The translations under genes and the position numbers were made by a program. A DNA stretch of 64,000 bases, from assembly GCF_900156315.1 (NCBI RefSeq), contig NZ_FTNI01000017.1, positions 1-64,000 on the forward strand, given 5' to 3'. Shown one piece after another: positions 35,138 through 44,744 of the stretch. This DNA is from Microbispora rosea. GTDB taxonomy: Bacteria > Actinomycetota > Actinomycetes > Streptosporangiales > Streptosporangiaceae. Below the pieces are notes generated by a model. That model worked only from the letters and a program-made list of their open reading frames with translations, did not search any database and was not told where the DNA came from. Positions within the stretch are counted from its first letter, which is position 1. Each line of letters starts with the position of its first letter.

Positions 35138-35782
35138 ATGCTGAAAAATCCGGATCTGTTTCGGAAGACCGTCGCGGCGGCGGCCATGCTGGCGTGGCCG
35201 GTCCTGCTCGGCCTGGCCTTCCTGACCTCGCCGCCGGGCACCGAGCACGATCCCGCGGTGTTCCGCGCCGGCCCGGTGCAGGTGCAGGCCAGCGCGCTGC
35301 TGTTCCTGTGGGCGACCGCCTGCCTGGTGCCGGTGATCCTCGGGCTCGCCCACCTCCTCCGCGCCCGGGCGCCGCGCACCGGCAACATCGGGGCGGCCGT
35401 CGCCCTGACCGGCGCGGTCACCGCCACCAGCCTGTTCATGACCGACTTCTACGACCTGGCGCTGGCGCTCACCCTTCCGGACGCCCAGGCGGCCCGGGTG
35501 ACCGAGGTGGCCGGCGCGCTCGGCGGCTTCGTGTACGGCATCCTCCTGCCGGGCTTCCTCCTCCACGTGGGCCTGCTGGTGCTCCTGGCGGGCCTGGCGG
35601 CGGTGCGGCGGGCGCCGTGGTGGGTCCCGGTGGCGGCGCTCGCGGGGACCTGCGGGCCGTTCCTCACGATGGGGCAGCCGCCGGCGGTGCAGGCCATCGG
35701 GTCGCTGTTCCACCTCGCGGCGTTCGGCACGGTCGCGCTGAAGGTCCTGCGGATGCCCGTGGACGACTGGCGGGCCGCCTGA
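35138..35782 (+). CDS. Integral membrane protein of unknown function
   Basis: 214 aa with about six membrane helices (first near 12-30, last near 185-203). A short TAGGAG ribosome site precedes the ATG. I recognise no family. It is divergent from gluA and convergent with the response regulator; nothing ties it functionally to either. Confidence 0.72.
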   Translation: MLKNPDLFRKTVAAAAMLAWPVLLGLAFLTSPPGTEHDPAVFRAGPVQVQASALLFLWATACLVPVILGLAHLLRARAPRTGNIGAAVALTGAVTATSLFMTDFYDLALALTLPDAQAARVTEVAGALGGFVYGILLPGFLLHVGLLVLLAGLAAVRRAPWWVPVAALAGTCGPFLTMGQPPAVQAIGSLFHLAAFGTVALKVLRMPVDDWRAA

Positions 35783-35809
35783 GCGTCCGCGGCTCGTCCG
35801 TCCGTCCGC

Positions 35810-35845
35810 TGATGGGCCCGACTCCCTTTATGGGCCCGACTCCCT
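35810..35845. repeat. 18-bp tandem duplication of the response-regulator 3' end
   Basis: Two adjacent copies of TTATGGGCCCGACTCCCT (35828-35845) and TGATGGGCCCGACTCCCT (35810-35827) differ at one base. The first holds the last codons (RESGP) and TAA stop of the minus-strand regulator gene; the second lies directly downstream. Confidence 0.92.
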
Positions 35846-36466
35846 GACCCGCATGATCGCCTCGGCCCGATCGGCCACGCGCAGCTTCGTGAAGATGCTG
35901 GACACGTGGTTGCGCACGGTCTTCTGGCTCAGCCCGAGGCGGGCCGCGATCTGGACGTTCGTCAGATGGCCGGCGACCAGGCCCAGGATCTCGTGTTCCC
36001 GCGGGGTGAGCTCGGGAAAGCTCGGCTCCGGCTTCCGGCCGAGATCGGAGAAGTAGCCCATCAGCCGCCCGGCGAGGGCGGGGCCGAAGATCGCCTCGCC
36101 CTCGGCCACGGCCCGGATCGCCCGCACGAGATCGGCCCGCCGCGCGCCCTTGAGCACGTATCCGCGCGCCCCCGCCCGCAGTGCCGCGAAGACCGCGTCG
36201 TCGTCGTCCGCCATGCTGAGCACCAGGACCCGCACGTGCGGGTTGTCCCTCGTGATGAGCTCGGTCGCGGCCACCCCGCCCATGCCGGGCATGGCGAGGT
36301 CCATCAGCACGACGTCGGGCTGCACGCGGGGGAGGAGGGCGAGGGCCTGCTCGCCGCTTGCCGCCTCGTCGGCGACCTCCATCTCCTCCACCGGCCGCAG
36401 GAGTGCGCGCAGCCCCGCCCGGAAGGCCGCGTGGTCGTCAACCAGCAGCACGCGGATCGGCTCCAT
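35828..36466 (-). CDS. Response regulator, NarL/LuxR type
   Basis: 212 aa. Receiver domain (about 3-120) with VLLVDDHAAFRAGL, phosphoacceptor Asp in QPDVVLMDLAMPGM, and conserved Lys in YVLKGA. LuxR-type HTH (about 148-205): LTPREHEILGLVAGHLTNVQIAARLGLSQ-type sequence ending KTVRNHVSSIFTKL. The start at 36466 (MEPIRVLLVDD) overlaps the kinase gene by 29 bp, so the two are translationally coupled. Target genes unknown. Confidence 0.93.
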   Translation of the reverse strand: MEPIRVLLVDDHAAFRAGLRALLRPVEEMEVADEAASGEQALALLPRVQPDVVLMDLAMPGMGGVAATELITRDNPHVRVLVLSMADDDDAVFAALRAGARGYVLKGARRADLVRAIRAVAEGEAIFGPALAGRLMGYFSDLGRKPEPSFPELTPREHEILGLVAGHLTNVQIAARLGLSQKTVRNHVSSIFTKLRVADRAEAIMRVRESGP

Positions 36467-38603
36467 CGCCCGCCTCCCGTCTCGTGTCCGGCGTTGTGTC
36501 CGGCGTTGTGTCCGGGGCTGTGCCCCGCATTGCGTCCGGGGCTGTGTCCGGGGCTGTGTCCTGCGCTGTGTCCTGCGCTGTGGTCCGCGCCGGGAGGCGG
36601 GCCAGCACTCGCGTCCCGCCACCGGGGCGCGGGCCGATCATGCAGGTGCCGCCGAGCTCGGCCGCCCGCTCGCGCATCGACGCCGTGCCGACCCCGCTCC
36701 CGCCGCCGTCCGCGTGCGGCTCGCCGTCCGCGTGCGGCCGGCCGCCCTCGTCGGCGACCTCCACTTCGAGCGCACCCGCGTGAGCCCCGCCGGTCATGCC
36801 GAGCCGGACGCGCACCCGCCCTGCCCCGGCGTGGCGGCGCGCGTTCGCCAGCGCCTCGGCCGCTATCCGGTACGCCGCCACCTCGACGGCCGCGGGCAGC
36901 GCCGGGAGTGATCCGTCGATCACGACGTCGATCTCGACGCCGGGCAGCCGGGCCGCGTGCGACCTGATCGCCCCGGCCAGGCCCAGCGTGTCGAGCGCCG
37001 GTGGCCGCAGCCCCTCCACCAGCGTCCGTACGTCGGCCATCGCCGTGCGGGCGTCCGTCATGATCTCCTCGAGCATCTCCAGAGCGTCCGGGTCCCGCCC
37101 CATGTCCTGCAGCATGTCCTGCACCGCCTCCGCCCGCATGGTCAGCGCGGCCAGCGTCGGCCCGAGGCCGTCGTGCAGGTCGCGCCGCAGCCGCCGCCGC
37201 TCCTCCTCGCGGGCCGTCACCAGCCGTTCACGCGAGCGCTGCAGGTCCGCCGACAGCCGCACCGCGTGCACGGCGATGCCCGTCTGCCGGGCGAGGTCGG
37301 CGAGGACCCGGCGGTCTCTCGCGCCGAGCCCGGTCTCGCCCGGGCGCGGAGACAGGACCAGGTCGCCCACCGGCTCGCCCCGGTGCACGAGCGGCAGCCG
37401 CAGGGCGCCGGGAAAGGCCACGCCGTACGCGTGGGTCGGCCCTCCGGCTACCTCGACCGCGACGTGCGGCAGGCGCAGCGCCTCCGCCACCGACCGCGCC
37501 GCCGCGGCCAGCACCGCACCCGGCTCCGCCGCCTCCTCCAACCGCCGGCCCAGCAGGGCCAGCGCCGCGTACGGATCGTCGCGCCTGCCGTACATGACCA
37601 GGTTGACGGCGCGTTGCAGCCGCTCGCGCAGCGGCGCGAAGACGAGGGCCACCACCCCGGCGGCGGCCACCGACACCGGCAACCCGTCCGCCGCGCGGAA
37701 CACGGCGCCGAGATAGGTGACCACGAGCACGTAACCGCCGAACACGCACGCCGACAGCAGCACGTAGACGAGCGTGCGGTTGATGACGAGGTCGATGTCG
37801 AACAGGCCGTGCCGCAGCACCGCCACCGCGGCGGCGGCCGGAAGCAGGCAGGCCGCGAATGTGCCCATAACCTCCCAGAACGGGCTGGTGATGGGCCAGA
37901 TGGAGCGCGGGTCGCCGTCCGACAACCCCGCGGCCACCCGTCCGGCCACGATCAGCCCGGCGAGGCCCGCGGCGTACCCGAGCCACTTGAGCTGGACCCG
38001 TTCGTCGGCGTCGCCGCGCCCGGCCCGGCGTACGAGCCCGGCCGCGCCCGTCACGAACAGGGCGCCCATGAGCCCGGTCGTCAGCGGCTCGACGAACGGG
38101 GAGACGACGGCGAGCGCGGGCACCCCGAGGGGGTTGGGCAGCGGTGTGCCCCACCCGAGCTGGTGGCTGGGGCCGGGCAGCAGGGCGCTCAGCGCGGTCG
38201 TCACGGCGGCGACCGCGGCGAGCGCCCACAGGGCCGCCCGCCATCCGGGCGAGGCCGGACGCCCCGACGGGAAGAACGCGGGCACCGCGGCGACCGACAG
38301 GTTGGCGGGGACCCACAGCCACGTCTGCGGCCAGGACATCGGCGTCGCGAACGGCAGCCCGGCCAGGGCATAGTGCCCGGTCGCGTCCAGCAGCGCGAAG
38401 CACAGGCCGCAGATCGCCATCAGCCACCCGACGGCGTTGCCTGGGCGTTCCGCGGTGATCAGGCCGCCGACCAGCGCGCAGACGGCGACGAACAGGAGGT
38501 GGCTCTGGGAAAACAGCCCGGCGCCGTTGTCGTGTCCGAACACCAGGGCCGCGACGACCAGGAGCAGGCTGAGCATGCAGACCGCCCACGCCGTACGCCG
38601 CAC
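36438..38603 (-). CDS. Sensor histidine kinase, NarL-partner type (HisKA_3)
   Basis: 721 aa from a GTG start with GGAGG 6 bp upstream. About eight to ten membrane helices in the first 330 residues, then a GAF-like domain (about 340-480), then the dimerisation domain with phospho-His in RRDLHDGLGP, and a HATPase domain ending VGTASMRERAAELGG and GGGTRVLARLPA. The C-terminal tail (last 60 residues) is a run of four-residue repeats (TAQD/TAPD/TTPD) from a 12-bp DNA repeat. Overlaps and pairs with the response regulator gene downstream. Confidence 0.92.
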   Translation of the reverse strand: MRRTAWAVCMLSLLLVVAALVFGHDNGAGLFSQSHLLFVAVCALVGGLITAERPGNAVGWLMAICGLCFALLDATGHYALAGLPFATPMSWPQTWLWVPANLSVAAVPAFFPSGRPASPGWRAALWALAAVAAVTTALSALLPGPSHQLGWGTPLPNPLGVPALAVVSPFVEPLTTGLMGALFVTGAAGLVRRAGRGDADERVQLKWLGYAAGLAGLIVAGRVAAGLSDGDPRSIWPITSPFWEVMGTFAACLLPAAAAVAVLRHGLFDIDLVINRTLVYVLLSACVFGGYVLVVTYLGAVFRAADGLPVSVAAAGVVALVFAPLRERLQRAVNLVMYGRRDDPYAALALLGRRLEEAAEPGAVLAAAARSVAEALRLPHVAVEVAGGPTHAYGVAFPGALRLPLVHRGEPVGDLVLSPRPGETGLGARDRRVLADLARQTGIAVHAVRLSADLQRSRERLVTAREEERRRLRRDLHDGLGPTLAALTMRAEAVQDMLQDMGRDPDALEMLEEIMTDARTAMADVRTLVEGLRPPALDTLGLAGAIRSHAARLPGVEIDVVIDGSLPALPAAVEVAAYRIAAEALANARRHAGAGRVRVRLGMTGGAHAGALEVEVADEGGRPHADGEPHADGGGSGVGTASMRERAAELGGTCMIGPRPGGGTRVLARLPARTTAQDTAQDTAPDTAPDAMRGTAPDTTPDTTPDTRREAGDGADPRAAG
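36484..36579. repeat. 12-bp in-frame tandem repeat in the kinase C-terminus
   Basis: Eight consecutive 12-bp units of the type GTGTCCGGCGTT / GTGTCCGGGGCT / GTGTCCTGCGCT on the plus strand. On the minus strand each encodes D-T plus two residues. It ends just upstream of the response-regulator start codon. Confidence 0.9.
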
Positions 38604-38786
38604 TGCCCGCCTCCTTCGCGCCTCGGGCGCGACCGCCGAGTCGGGCTCAGGCTAGCGACCGATATGCCCAGACGAACAGGACGATGTCCCAGGACGTCCG
38701 GGTCGTCGCGGCGCCGGGACCTACCTGTCCGGCGGACCGCGTCGCCGGCCGCGTCATCGTCGGAGTCCGCGGTCCCGGGGAGCGGC

Positions 38787-40202
38787 TCACGGTGAGACGG
38801 GGTAACTGAAAAAGCCGGCGTGCCCGGTGCCGCGCTCGCTTCGGCCGGAGGTCTGCGGCGCTTCACGGACGGGGAGGCGCAGGACGAACCGCGCTCCCCG
38901 TTCGCTGTCCTGGATGGTCAAGGTGCCCTGGTGTGCCTCTGCGATCTCCCGTGCGATCGCCAGCCCCAACCCGGTCCCTCCCGAGTCCCGGTCGCGTGAG
39001 GCCTCTAGCCGGGTGAAGCGGTCGAAGACCCGTTCCCGATGCTCCGGAGCGATGCCGGCGCCGTCGTCGAGGACCTCCAGCGTCGCCGTCGGCCCGTCGG
39101 CCCGCACGCTTACGGTGATCCGTGAGCTGGCGTGCCGTTCGGCGTTGTCGAGCAGATTCACCAGCAGCCGGGTGATCCGCAGGCGGTCGCAGTCGACGAA
39201 CACGTTCTGCCGGAGATTGCGCACGATCTCCATCCGGTAGGCGTGGCGGTCGAGCTCCTCGCCGACCAACCGGCCGAGGTCGGTCGCGCTGAGGTCGAGT
39301 GGGGCGCGGGCGTCCAGCCTGGCCAGGGTCAGCAGGTCGGTCACGATCGCCTGGAGCCGGTCCACTCCGGCGAGCACCGCCCCGGTCATCTTCGGCCAGT
39401 CGGTGTCGTGCGGATGCATGAGGGCGTCCTCGAGCTGAGCCCGCATGGCGGTGAGGGGGTTGCGCAGGTCGTGGGAGGCGTCCGAGGTGAACTGCCGCAG
39501 TCGCTTGTACGCGCCTTCGAGCCGGTCCAGGGTGTCGTTCACCGTCCCGGCCAGGAGCTTGATCTCTTCCTGGTTGTTGCACGCCACGGGTACCCGGCGG
39601 TGCAGATGACTGGCGGTGATCTCCGCCAGCTCCGTGCGGATGGCGTCCACCGCGGTCATATCCCTTTTGACCACATGGAAGGTCCCGGCCGCCGTCATCG
39701 CGGTCGCGAGCAGGGACATGCCGATCGCGAAGGACAGCGCCGCCGTGTTCCCATACCAGGGGACCGTGGGCGCCGCCACGTAAAGGATCCACGGCCCGTC
39801 CGGCTGATAGACCTTGTACGAGAAGACGGTCTTGCAGCCCGTCAGCCCGGCCGGAGGGCACAGCACCCGTTCGGCGTGCACGCTCGTGCTGGTCGCGCGG
39901 AAGGTGGCCATCGGGGGCTTGTGGGCGAGTTGCGGCGTGGACGCGACGACCTGCTGCCGCGTGTCAAGGACCTGGATCGCGATGTCCTGGCCCGCCGGCA
40001 GGATGGAAGGGAGGTATCCCTCCCTGATGAGGGGCACCGTCCGGTCCCACGCCCCGGTGGCCCGAGCCCGGGCCGTGTCGGCGTCCTTGCTGCCCACGAC
40101 GACGAGGAAGAGCAGGCTGACCCCGGTGCACACCAGTGCGGCCACAGCGGAGTAACCAATCGTCCTGCGGACGAGAACGGATGATCGGTTCCAGTTCGAC
40201 AT
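38787..40202 (-). CDS. HAMP-type sensor histidine kinase, orphan
   Basis: 471 aa. Two membrane helices (about 15-38 and 150-175) flank an extracellular sensor domain with a Cys pair (LCPPAGLTGCK). HAMP linker follows, then the DHp H-box (SDASHDLRNPLTAMR) and ATPase boxes N (LLVNLLDNAERHA), G1 (DDGAGI) and G2 (GGTGLGLAI). OmpR-type kinases usually sit with a response regulator; none is adjacent on this strand. Start at the ATG at 40202 (MSNWNRSSV); earlier in-frame GTG codons exist in the A+T-rich upstream region, so the N-terminus is uncertain by up to 33 residues. Confidence 0.87.
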   Translation of the reverse strand: MSNWNRSSVLVRRTIGYSAVAALVCTGVSLLFLVVVGSKDADTARARATGAWDRTVPLIREGYLPSILPAGQDIAIQVLDTRQQVVASTPQLAHKPPMATFRATSTSVHAERVLCPPAGLTGCKTVFSYKVYQPDGPWILYVAAPTVPWYGNTAALSFAIGMSLLATAMTAAGTFHVVKRDMTAVDAIRTELAEITASHLHRRVPVACNNQEEIKLLAGTVNDTLDRLEGAYKRLRQFTSDASHDLRNPLTAMRAQLEDALMHPHDTDWPKMTGAVLAGVDRLQAIVTDLLTLARLDARAPLDLSATDLGRLVGEELDRHAYRMEIVRNLRQNVFVDCDRLRITRLLVNLLDNAERHASSRITVSVRADGPTATLEVLDDGAGIAPEHRERVFDRFTRLEASRDRDSGGTGLGLAIAREIAEAHQGTLTIQDSERGARFVLRLPVREAPQTSGRSERGTGHAGFFSYPVSP

Positions 40203-40491
40203 CTGTTCAGGCCAATCGGTGGAGGGAGTGTGGTCCGGTGCCTTCACCAGGCCACCACATAGATATGAATGGTTCAATAAAACGAAACTTTCACTTTTCA
40301 CAAGCCTGGGTAATGTCAGATGCGAGCCCTGGTCATGACACCGGCTCCACGCCCACGAGCCGGTCCGCGTCCGGCAGGGTCCGGCAGGGTCCAGGGGTGT
40401 CGCGACGCCGCCCGTCGTCGCCGCCCGGTCGCCGCCGAGTGTGCTGCTCCGGTACGGGCGGGGGCGGGGAAGCGCCTACCCTTGTAGTGCG
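40203..40491. other. Divergent promoter region between kinase and miaB
   Basis: 289 bp. An A+T-rich patch at 40255-40320 lies upstream of the kinase gene and probably contains its promoter. TACCCT ends 12 bp before the miaB ATG (40477-40482) with no ribosome site between, so miaB may be read from a leaderless transcript. No gene is supported. Confidence 0.45.
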
Positions 40492-42003
40492 ATGACTGCG
40501 ACCACACACACTGCGACGACCCAGGGCGCCGAAGGCGCGGCCCGGACCTACGAGGTGCGGACCTACGGGTGCCAGATGAACGTGCACGACTCGGAGCGGC
40601 TGTCCGGGCTGCTGGAGGACGCCGGATACGTCCGCGCGGCCGAAGGGGACACGCCGGACGTCGTCGTGTTCAACACCTGCGCCGTCCGCGAGAACGCCGA
40701 CAACCGGCTCTACGGCAACCTGGGCCACCTGAGGCCGATCAAGATGGCCCGCAAGGGCATGCAGATCGCGGTCGGCGGGTGCCTGGCGCAGAAGGACCAG
40801 GGCGAGATCGTCCGCAAGGCCCCCTGGGTGGACGTGGTCTTCGGCACCCACAACATCGGGTCGCTGCCGGTGCTCCTGGAGCGGGCCCGGATCGCCGAAG
40901 AGGCCCAGGTCGAGATCAAGGAGTCCCTGGAGACCTTCCCCTCCACGCTGCCGAGCCGCCGCGAGTCGGCCTACGCGGCCTGGGTGGCGATCTCGGTCGG
41001 GTGCAACAACACCTGCACGTTCTGCATCGTGCCGTCGCTGCGCGGCAAGGAGAAGGACCGGCGTCCCGGCGACATCCTCGGCGAGGTGCGCACCCTGGTC
41101 GACCAGGGTGTCCTGGAGATCACCCTGCTGGGCCAGAACGTCAACACCTACGGCGTGGAGTTCGGCGACCGGCTGGCGTTCGGCAAGCTGCTGCGGGCCT
41201 GCGGAGACGTCGAGGGCCTGGAGCGGGTCCGCTTCACCTCGCCCCACCCGGCCGCCTTCACCGACGACGTGATCGCCGCCATGGCCGAGACGCCGAACGT
41301 GATGCACCAGCTGCACATGCCGCTGCAGTCCGGTTCCGACCGCGTCCTCAAGGCGATGCGCCGGTCGTACCGGTCCGAGCGCTACCTCGGGATCATCGAG
41401 CGGGTCCGGGCCGCGATGCCGGACGCCGCGATCTCGACCGACATCATCGTGGGCTTCCCCGGCGAGACCGAGGAGGACTTCCAGCAGACCCTCGACGTCG
41501 TGCGGCAGTCGCGCTTCGCCAACGCGTTCACGTTCCAGTACTCCATCCGCCCCGGCACCCCGGCGGCGACCATGGAGGACCAGGTGCCCAAGGCCGTCGT
41601 CCAGGAGCGGTACGAGCGCCTGGTCGCCCTCCAGGAGGAGATCTCCTGGGAGGAGAACAAGAAGCAGGTCGGCCGCACCCTGGAGGTGCTGGTCGCCGAG
41701 GGCGAGGGCCGCAAGGACGACGCCACCCGCCGCCTGTCCGGCCGCGCGGCCGACAACCGTCTCGTCCACGTCGCCGCCGCCGATGCCCGCCCGGGTGACA
41801 TGGTGACGGTCGAGGTGACCTACGCGGCGCCGCACCACCTGGTGGCCGACAAGGTCCTGTCCGTACGGCGGACCCGCGCGGGCGACGCGTGGCAGGCGCG
41901 GCAGGCCGCCCCGCAGCGGGGCAGCGCGGTCAACCTGGGGATGCCCGCCATCGGCCGTCCCGCTCCTATGCCCGCCGAGCCGTCCGCCTGCTCGGCCGTC
42001 TGA
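40492..42003 (+). CDS. miaB: tRNA-2-methylthio-N6-dimethylallyladenosine synthase MiaB
   Basis: 503 aa. N-terminal cluster cysteines C27 (YGCQMN), C63 (NTCAVREN) and C97 (GGCLAQ), radical-SAM cluster CNNTCTFC (171, 175, 178), and a C-terminal TRAM domain (about 385-450). MiaB adds the methylthio group at A37 of tRNAs reading UNN codons, after MiaA has added dimethylallyl. miaA lies 3.3 kb downstream. The last 40 residues after the TRAM domain are low-complexity. Confidence 0.96.
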   Translation: MTATTHTATTQGAEGAARTYEVRTYGCQMNVHDSERLSGLLEDAGYVRAAEGDTPDVVVFNTCAVRENADNRLYGNLGHLRPIKMARKGMQIAVGGCLAQKDQGEIVRKAPWVDVVFGTHNIGSLPVLLERARIAEEAQVEIKESLETFPSTLPSRRESAYAAWVAISVGCNNTCTFCIVPSLRGKEKDRRPGDILGEVRTLVDQGVLEITLLGQNVNTYGVEFGDRLAFGKLLRACGDVEGLERVRFTSPHPAAFTDDVIAAMAETPNVMHQLHMPLQSGSDRVLKAMRRSYRSERYLGIIERVRAAMPDAAISTDIIVGFPGETEEDFQQTLDVVRQSRFANAFTFQYSIRPGTPAATMEDQVPKAVVQERYERLVALQEEISWEENKKQVGRTLEVLVAEGEGRKDDATRRLSGRAADNRLVHVAAADARPGDMVTVEVTYAAPHHLVADKVLSVRRTRAGDAWQARQAAPQRGSAVNLGMPAIGRPAPMPAEPSACSAV

Positions 42004-42025
42004 CGCGCCGAGCCCGGCGACGGCC

Positions 42026-42049
42026 GGGTCGTTGGCCGGGTCACTGGCC
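42026..42049. repeat. 12-bp tandem duplication at the stop of the minus-strand gene
   Basis: GGGTCACTGGCC (42038-42049) and GGGTCGTTGGCC (42026-42037) are adjacent and share 10 of 12 bases; a degenerate third copy may precede them. The first contains the TGA stop of the gene at 42041-42832. Confidence 0.7.
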
Positions 42050-42832
42050 GAGGGCGCGCAGGACCTCGTAGCAGTAGGCGCGCTGCAGGTCGTCGTCGAA
42101 CCGCAGGCAGGGGTCCTGCATCTGGGTGGGACCCGCGGCGTCCGCCCCGCCACGAGGCACGGCCGTGCCGGACGCTCCCGTGCCCTTGGTGTTTTCGGCG
42201 GCCGTGGTCTCGGCCGCCGCGGCGTCGGCGGTTCGCGGCCGCTGGGCCTCCCCGGTCCCGATGCGGCCCGCCGCACCGGTGGAGTCGCTTCCGCCGCTCC
42301 TCGACGACGAGACCGCCGAGGGCGGCCGGGACCGGGAGGAGGGGGCCGCCGTCCGGTCAGGGCGCCGGGACGACCGCGACGCTTCGATCTCGTGATCGGG
42401 CGGCGGTGCACCGTGTCGAGTCGCCCGCTGCTCTTGCACCGGTTGCTTTCTCGCCGGTTGTCCCTTTTCTAAGCCGTTTCCCGGATTGTTTTCCGCGCCG
42501 TCACGCGTGGCCGCTTCTTCCGTCTCCTCACCGCGCTCGGGCACGCGTTCCGGCTCCGTTTCCGGCCGCTCGGACGCGGGTTCCCGCGAAGCGGTCGCCG
42601 ACGGGAAGAAGGGACCGGCGGAGGGAAATCCGGGCGCCGGGCGTGCGGATGTGGCGGCAGTGCTCATGCCGGCGGCCACCGATCGGGCGGCGGAGGGCGC
42701 CGGGTCCCGCGCAGGCAGGACGGCCAGGACGACGCCGAGCCCGGCTACGGCGGTTACGCCGATCACGCCCGTCAGGGCGAGGACGGGATGACCGTCGCGC
42801 CGGTGCCGTGGGGCAGGGGAGAAATCCGGCAT
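42041..42832 (-). CDS. Single-pass membrane protein with long linker and Cys-containing C-terminus
   Basis: 263 aa. A short basic N-terminus precedes one membrane helix (about 18-40). Then about 195 residues of disordered, Ser/Ala/Pro/Glu/Arg-rich linker, then a short ordered-looking C-terminus (DPCLRFDDDLQRAYCYEVL) with two cysteines that could form a disulfide outside the cell. I recognise no family. The tail suggests a small conserved module displayed on a tether. Convergent with miaB. Confidence 0.72.
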   Translation of the reverse strand: MPDFSPAPRHRRDGHPVLALTGVIGVTAVAGLGVVLAVLPARDPAPSAARSVAAGMSTAATSARPAPGFPSAGPFFPSATASREPASERPETEPERVPERGEETEEAATRDGAENNPGNGLEKGQPARKQPVQEQRATRHGAPPPDHEIEASRSSRRPDRTAAPSSRSRPPSAVSSSRSGGSDSTGAAGRIGTGEAQRPRTADAAAAETTAAENTKGTGASGTAVPRGGADAAGPTQMQDPCLRFDDDLQRAYCYEVLRALGQ

Positions 42833-43074
42833 GATCGTGTTCTTCCATGCGGCGGTCGGTTGTTTCCGATTTCTCAGTGTGCCCGCCGGATGCGAATTCC
42901 AGCGGCGGTTCCGCCGATTTCCGGGGGCTCCAAATACGCCGCCCGGTCATTATCGCAAGGAATGTCCTGAATATTGGTGAGTCGAGCCATTCCTGGCGGA
43001 AGGCCGCGCGTGACGGCGTCCCCGTCCGGGGCGCGGCGGGGGCCCTACCGCCGGCCACGTCTTAGCATCGCCGT

Positions 43075-44025
43075 GTGTCCGTTCGTGAACTGGTCGTCCT
43101 CGGCACCTCGAGCGCGGTGCCCACCCGTCACCGCAACCACAACGGCTACCTGCTCCGCTGGGACGGCGAGGGATTCCTGTTCGACCCGGGGGAGGGCACC
43201 CAGCGGCAGATGCTGCACGCCGGGGTGAGCGCGCACGACGTCACCTGGATCTGCGTCACGCACTTCCACGGCGACCACTGCCTCGGAGTGCCCGGCGTGG
43301 TCCAGCGGATCGCCAGGGACAAGGTGGACCACGAGGTGCGGGCGGCCTACCCCGCGAGCGGCGAGACGTACTGGCGCAGGCTGCGCAACGCGTCGGCCTT
43401 CGCCGACACCGACGTGATCGCGCCGCGCCCGGTCTCCGGCGAGGTGGCCGAGTGGCCGTCGGGACCCGTGACGCTGACCGCACGGCCGCTGTCGCACCCC
43501 GTCGAGTCGTACGGCTACCGCGTGGACGAGCCGGGCGGGCGCCGCATGCTGCCCGGGGAACTGGCCAGACGGGGCGTGCGCGGGCCGATGATCGGTGAGC
43601 TCCAGCGGCACGGCTCGCTGACCATGCCGGACGGGTCGACGGTCACGCTGGAGCAGTGCAGCGCCCCCAAGCCGGGACAGAGCGCGGCCTTCGTGATGGA
43701 CACCCGGATGTGCGACGGGGCGTTCGCCCTGGCCGAGGGCGTCGACCTGCTGGTGATCGAGTCGACGTTCCTGTCGGCCGAGAGCGCGATGGCCGCGCAG
43801 TACGGGCACCTGACGGCGGCGCAGGCGGGCCGTATCGCCGCGGACTGCGGGGTGCGGCGGCTGGTGCTCACCCACTTCTCCGAGCGGTACGCGACGGCGG
43901 ACGAGCCGCGCTTCGTCGACGAGGTGCGCACGTCCTACGCCGGGGACGTCGTGACGGCGCGCGACCTCATGCGCGTCCCCGTGCCGAAGCGCGCGGACTA
44001 CCAGGCCCAGCGGGCGGCGAAGTAG
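43075..44025 (+). CDS. rnz: Ribonuclease Z
   Basis: 316 aa. Metallo-beta-lactamase fold with the zinc motif THFHGDH (H63, H65, D67, H68), [15 protein letters not shown] and LTHFSERY, all as in RNase Z, which trims tRNA 3' ends. GTG start; TAGCAT lies 7 bp upstream and no ribosome site is visible, so the transcript may be leaderless. Its 3' end overlaps the convergent MEMO-like gene by 28 bp. Confidence 0.93.
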   Translation: MSVRELVVLGTSSAVPTRHRNHNGYLLRWDGEGFLFDPGEGTQRQMLHAGVSAHDVTWICVTHFHGDHCLGVPGVVQRIARDKVDHEVRAAYPASGETYWRRLRNASAFADTDVIAPRPVSGEVAEWPSGPVTLTARPLSHPVESYGYRVDEPGGRRMLPGELARRGVRGPMIGELQRHGSLTMPDGSTVTLEQCSAPKPGQSAAFVMDTRMCDGAFALAEGVDLLVIESTFLSAESAMAAQYGHLTAAQAGRIAADCGVRRLVLTHFSERYATADEPRFVDEVRTSYAGDVVTARDLMRVPVPKRADYQAQRAAK

Positions 44026-44702
44026 CCCACGCCGTACGGCGCGTCGTCGTACAGCAGCTCGGACGCGGCGGGCGGGGGCGCTTCCCGCGCCGCGCCGCCG
44101 AGGACCTGGAGGGCCGCGCGGCCCGCCGCCCACAGCTCCCGCGCCTCGTCCGGGTCGAGGCCCAGCAGACGACCGGCGTCGCCCGAGGCGAGCGCGCCGG
44201 CGAGCATCTCGTCGTACGGCACGGCGCCGGGATGGATGTAACCCGGCGCCTTCTCGGTGCGCCTGGCCGAGCCGTCGCCCAGGACCAGCAGCGCCACCCG
44301 TCCCGCCGAGTCCGCCAGGCGGCGGCCCAGCGCGGCGCACTCGGCCGGCGAGGCGTCGAACCCGACCGCCTCGAACCGCAGCGCGGGCAGGTCGCCTCCG
44401 GAGGCGTGCGCCCGCTCCAGCAGCCAGTGACCGATCGTGAGCGACAGGGGCAGGACGGGATCCCCCGGGCCGACCCGGACGTCGGGGCCCCACGGGCGCA
44501 GCGTCCCCGCGGCGTTCCCGGGGAAGGACGCGGCGGCGTCCGCGCCGCCGACCACGGCCAGCACGTCGGCGCGGGCGTCCAGAAGCGAGCCGACCGCCGC
44601 GGCGCAGGCGGCGCGCAGATCGTCGAGTTCGGGTGCGGCGGCCCCGGCGACCTGCGGGACGAGCAGCGGAGGATGCGGGCAGACGGCAGCGGCGACCAGC
44701 AC
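43998..44702 (-). CDS. MEMO-like / class III extradiol dioxygenase-type protein
   Basis: 234 aa from a GTG start with GGGTGA 4 bp upstream. The N-terminus [20 protein letters not shown] is typical of the actinobacterial class III extradiol-dioxygenase (LigB/MEMO) family. Later segments [13 protein letters not shown] and [15 protein letters not shown] fit the same fold. Enzyme activity has not been shown for this group. Divergent from ogt. Confidence 0.85.
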   Translation of the reverse strand: MLVAAAVCPHPPLLVPQVAGAAAPELDDLRAACAAAVGSLLDARADVLAVVGGADAAASFPGNAAGTLRPWGPDVRVGPGDPVLPLSLTIGHWLLERAHASGGDLPALRFEAVGFDASPAECAALGRRLADSAGRVALLVLGDGSARRTEKAPGYIHPGAVPYDEMLAGALASGDAGRLLGLDPDEARELWAAGRAALQVLGGAAREAPPPAASELLYDDAPYGVGYFAARWAW

Positions 44703-44744
44703 CCGATCACCCTACCCCGCCCGGGCGCGCGCAGAATGGGACGT

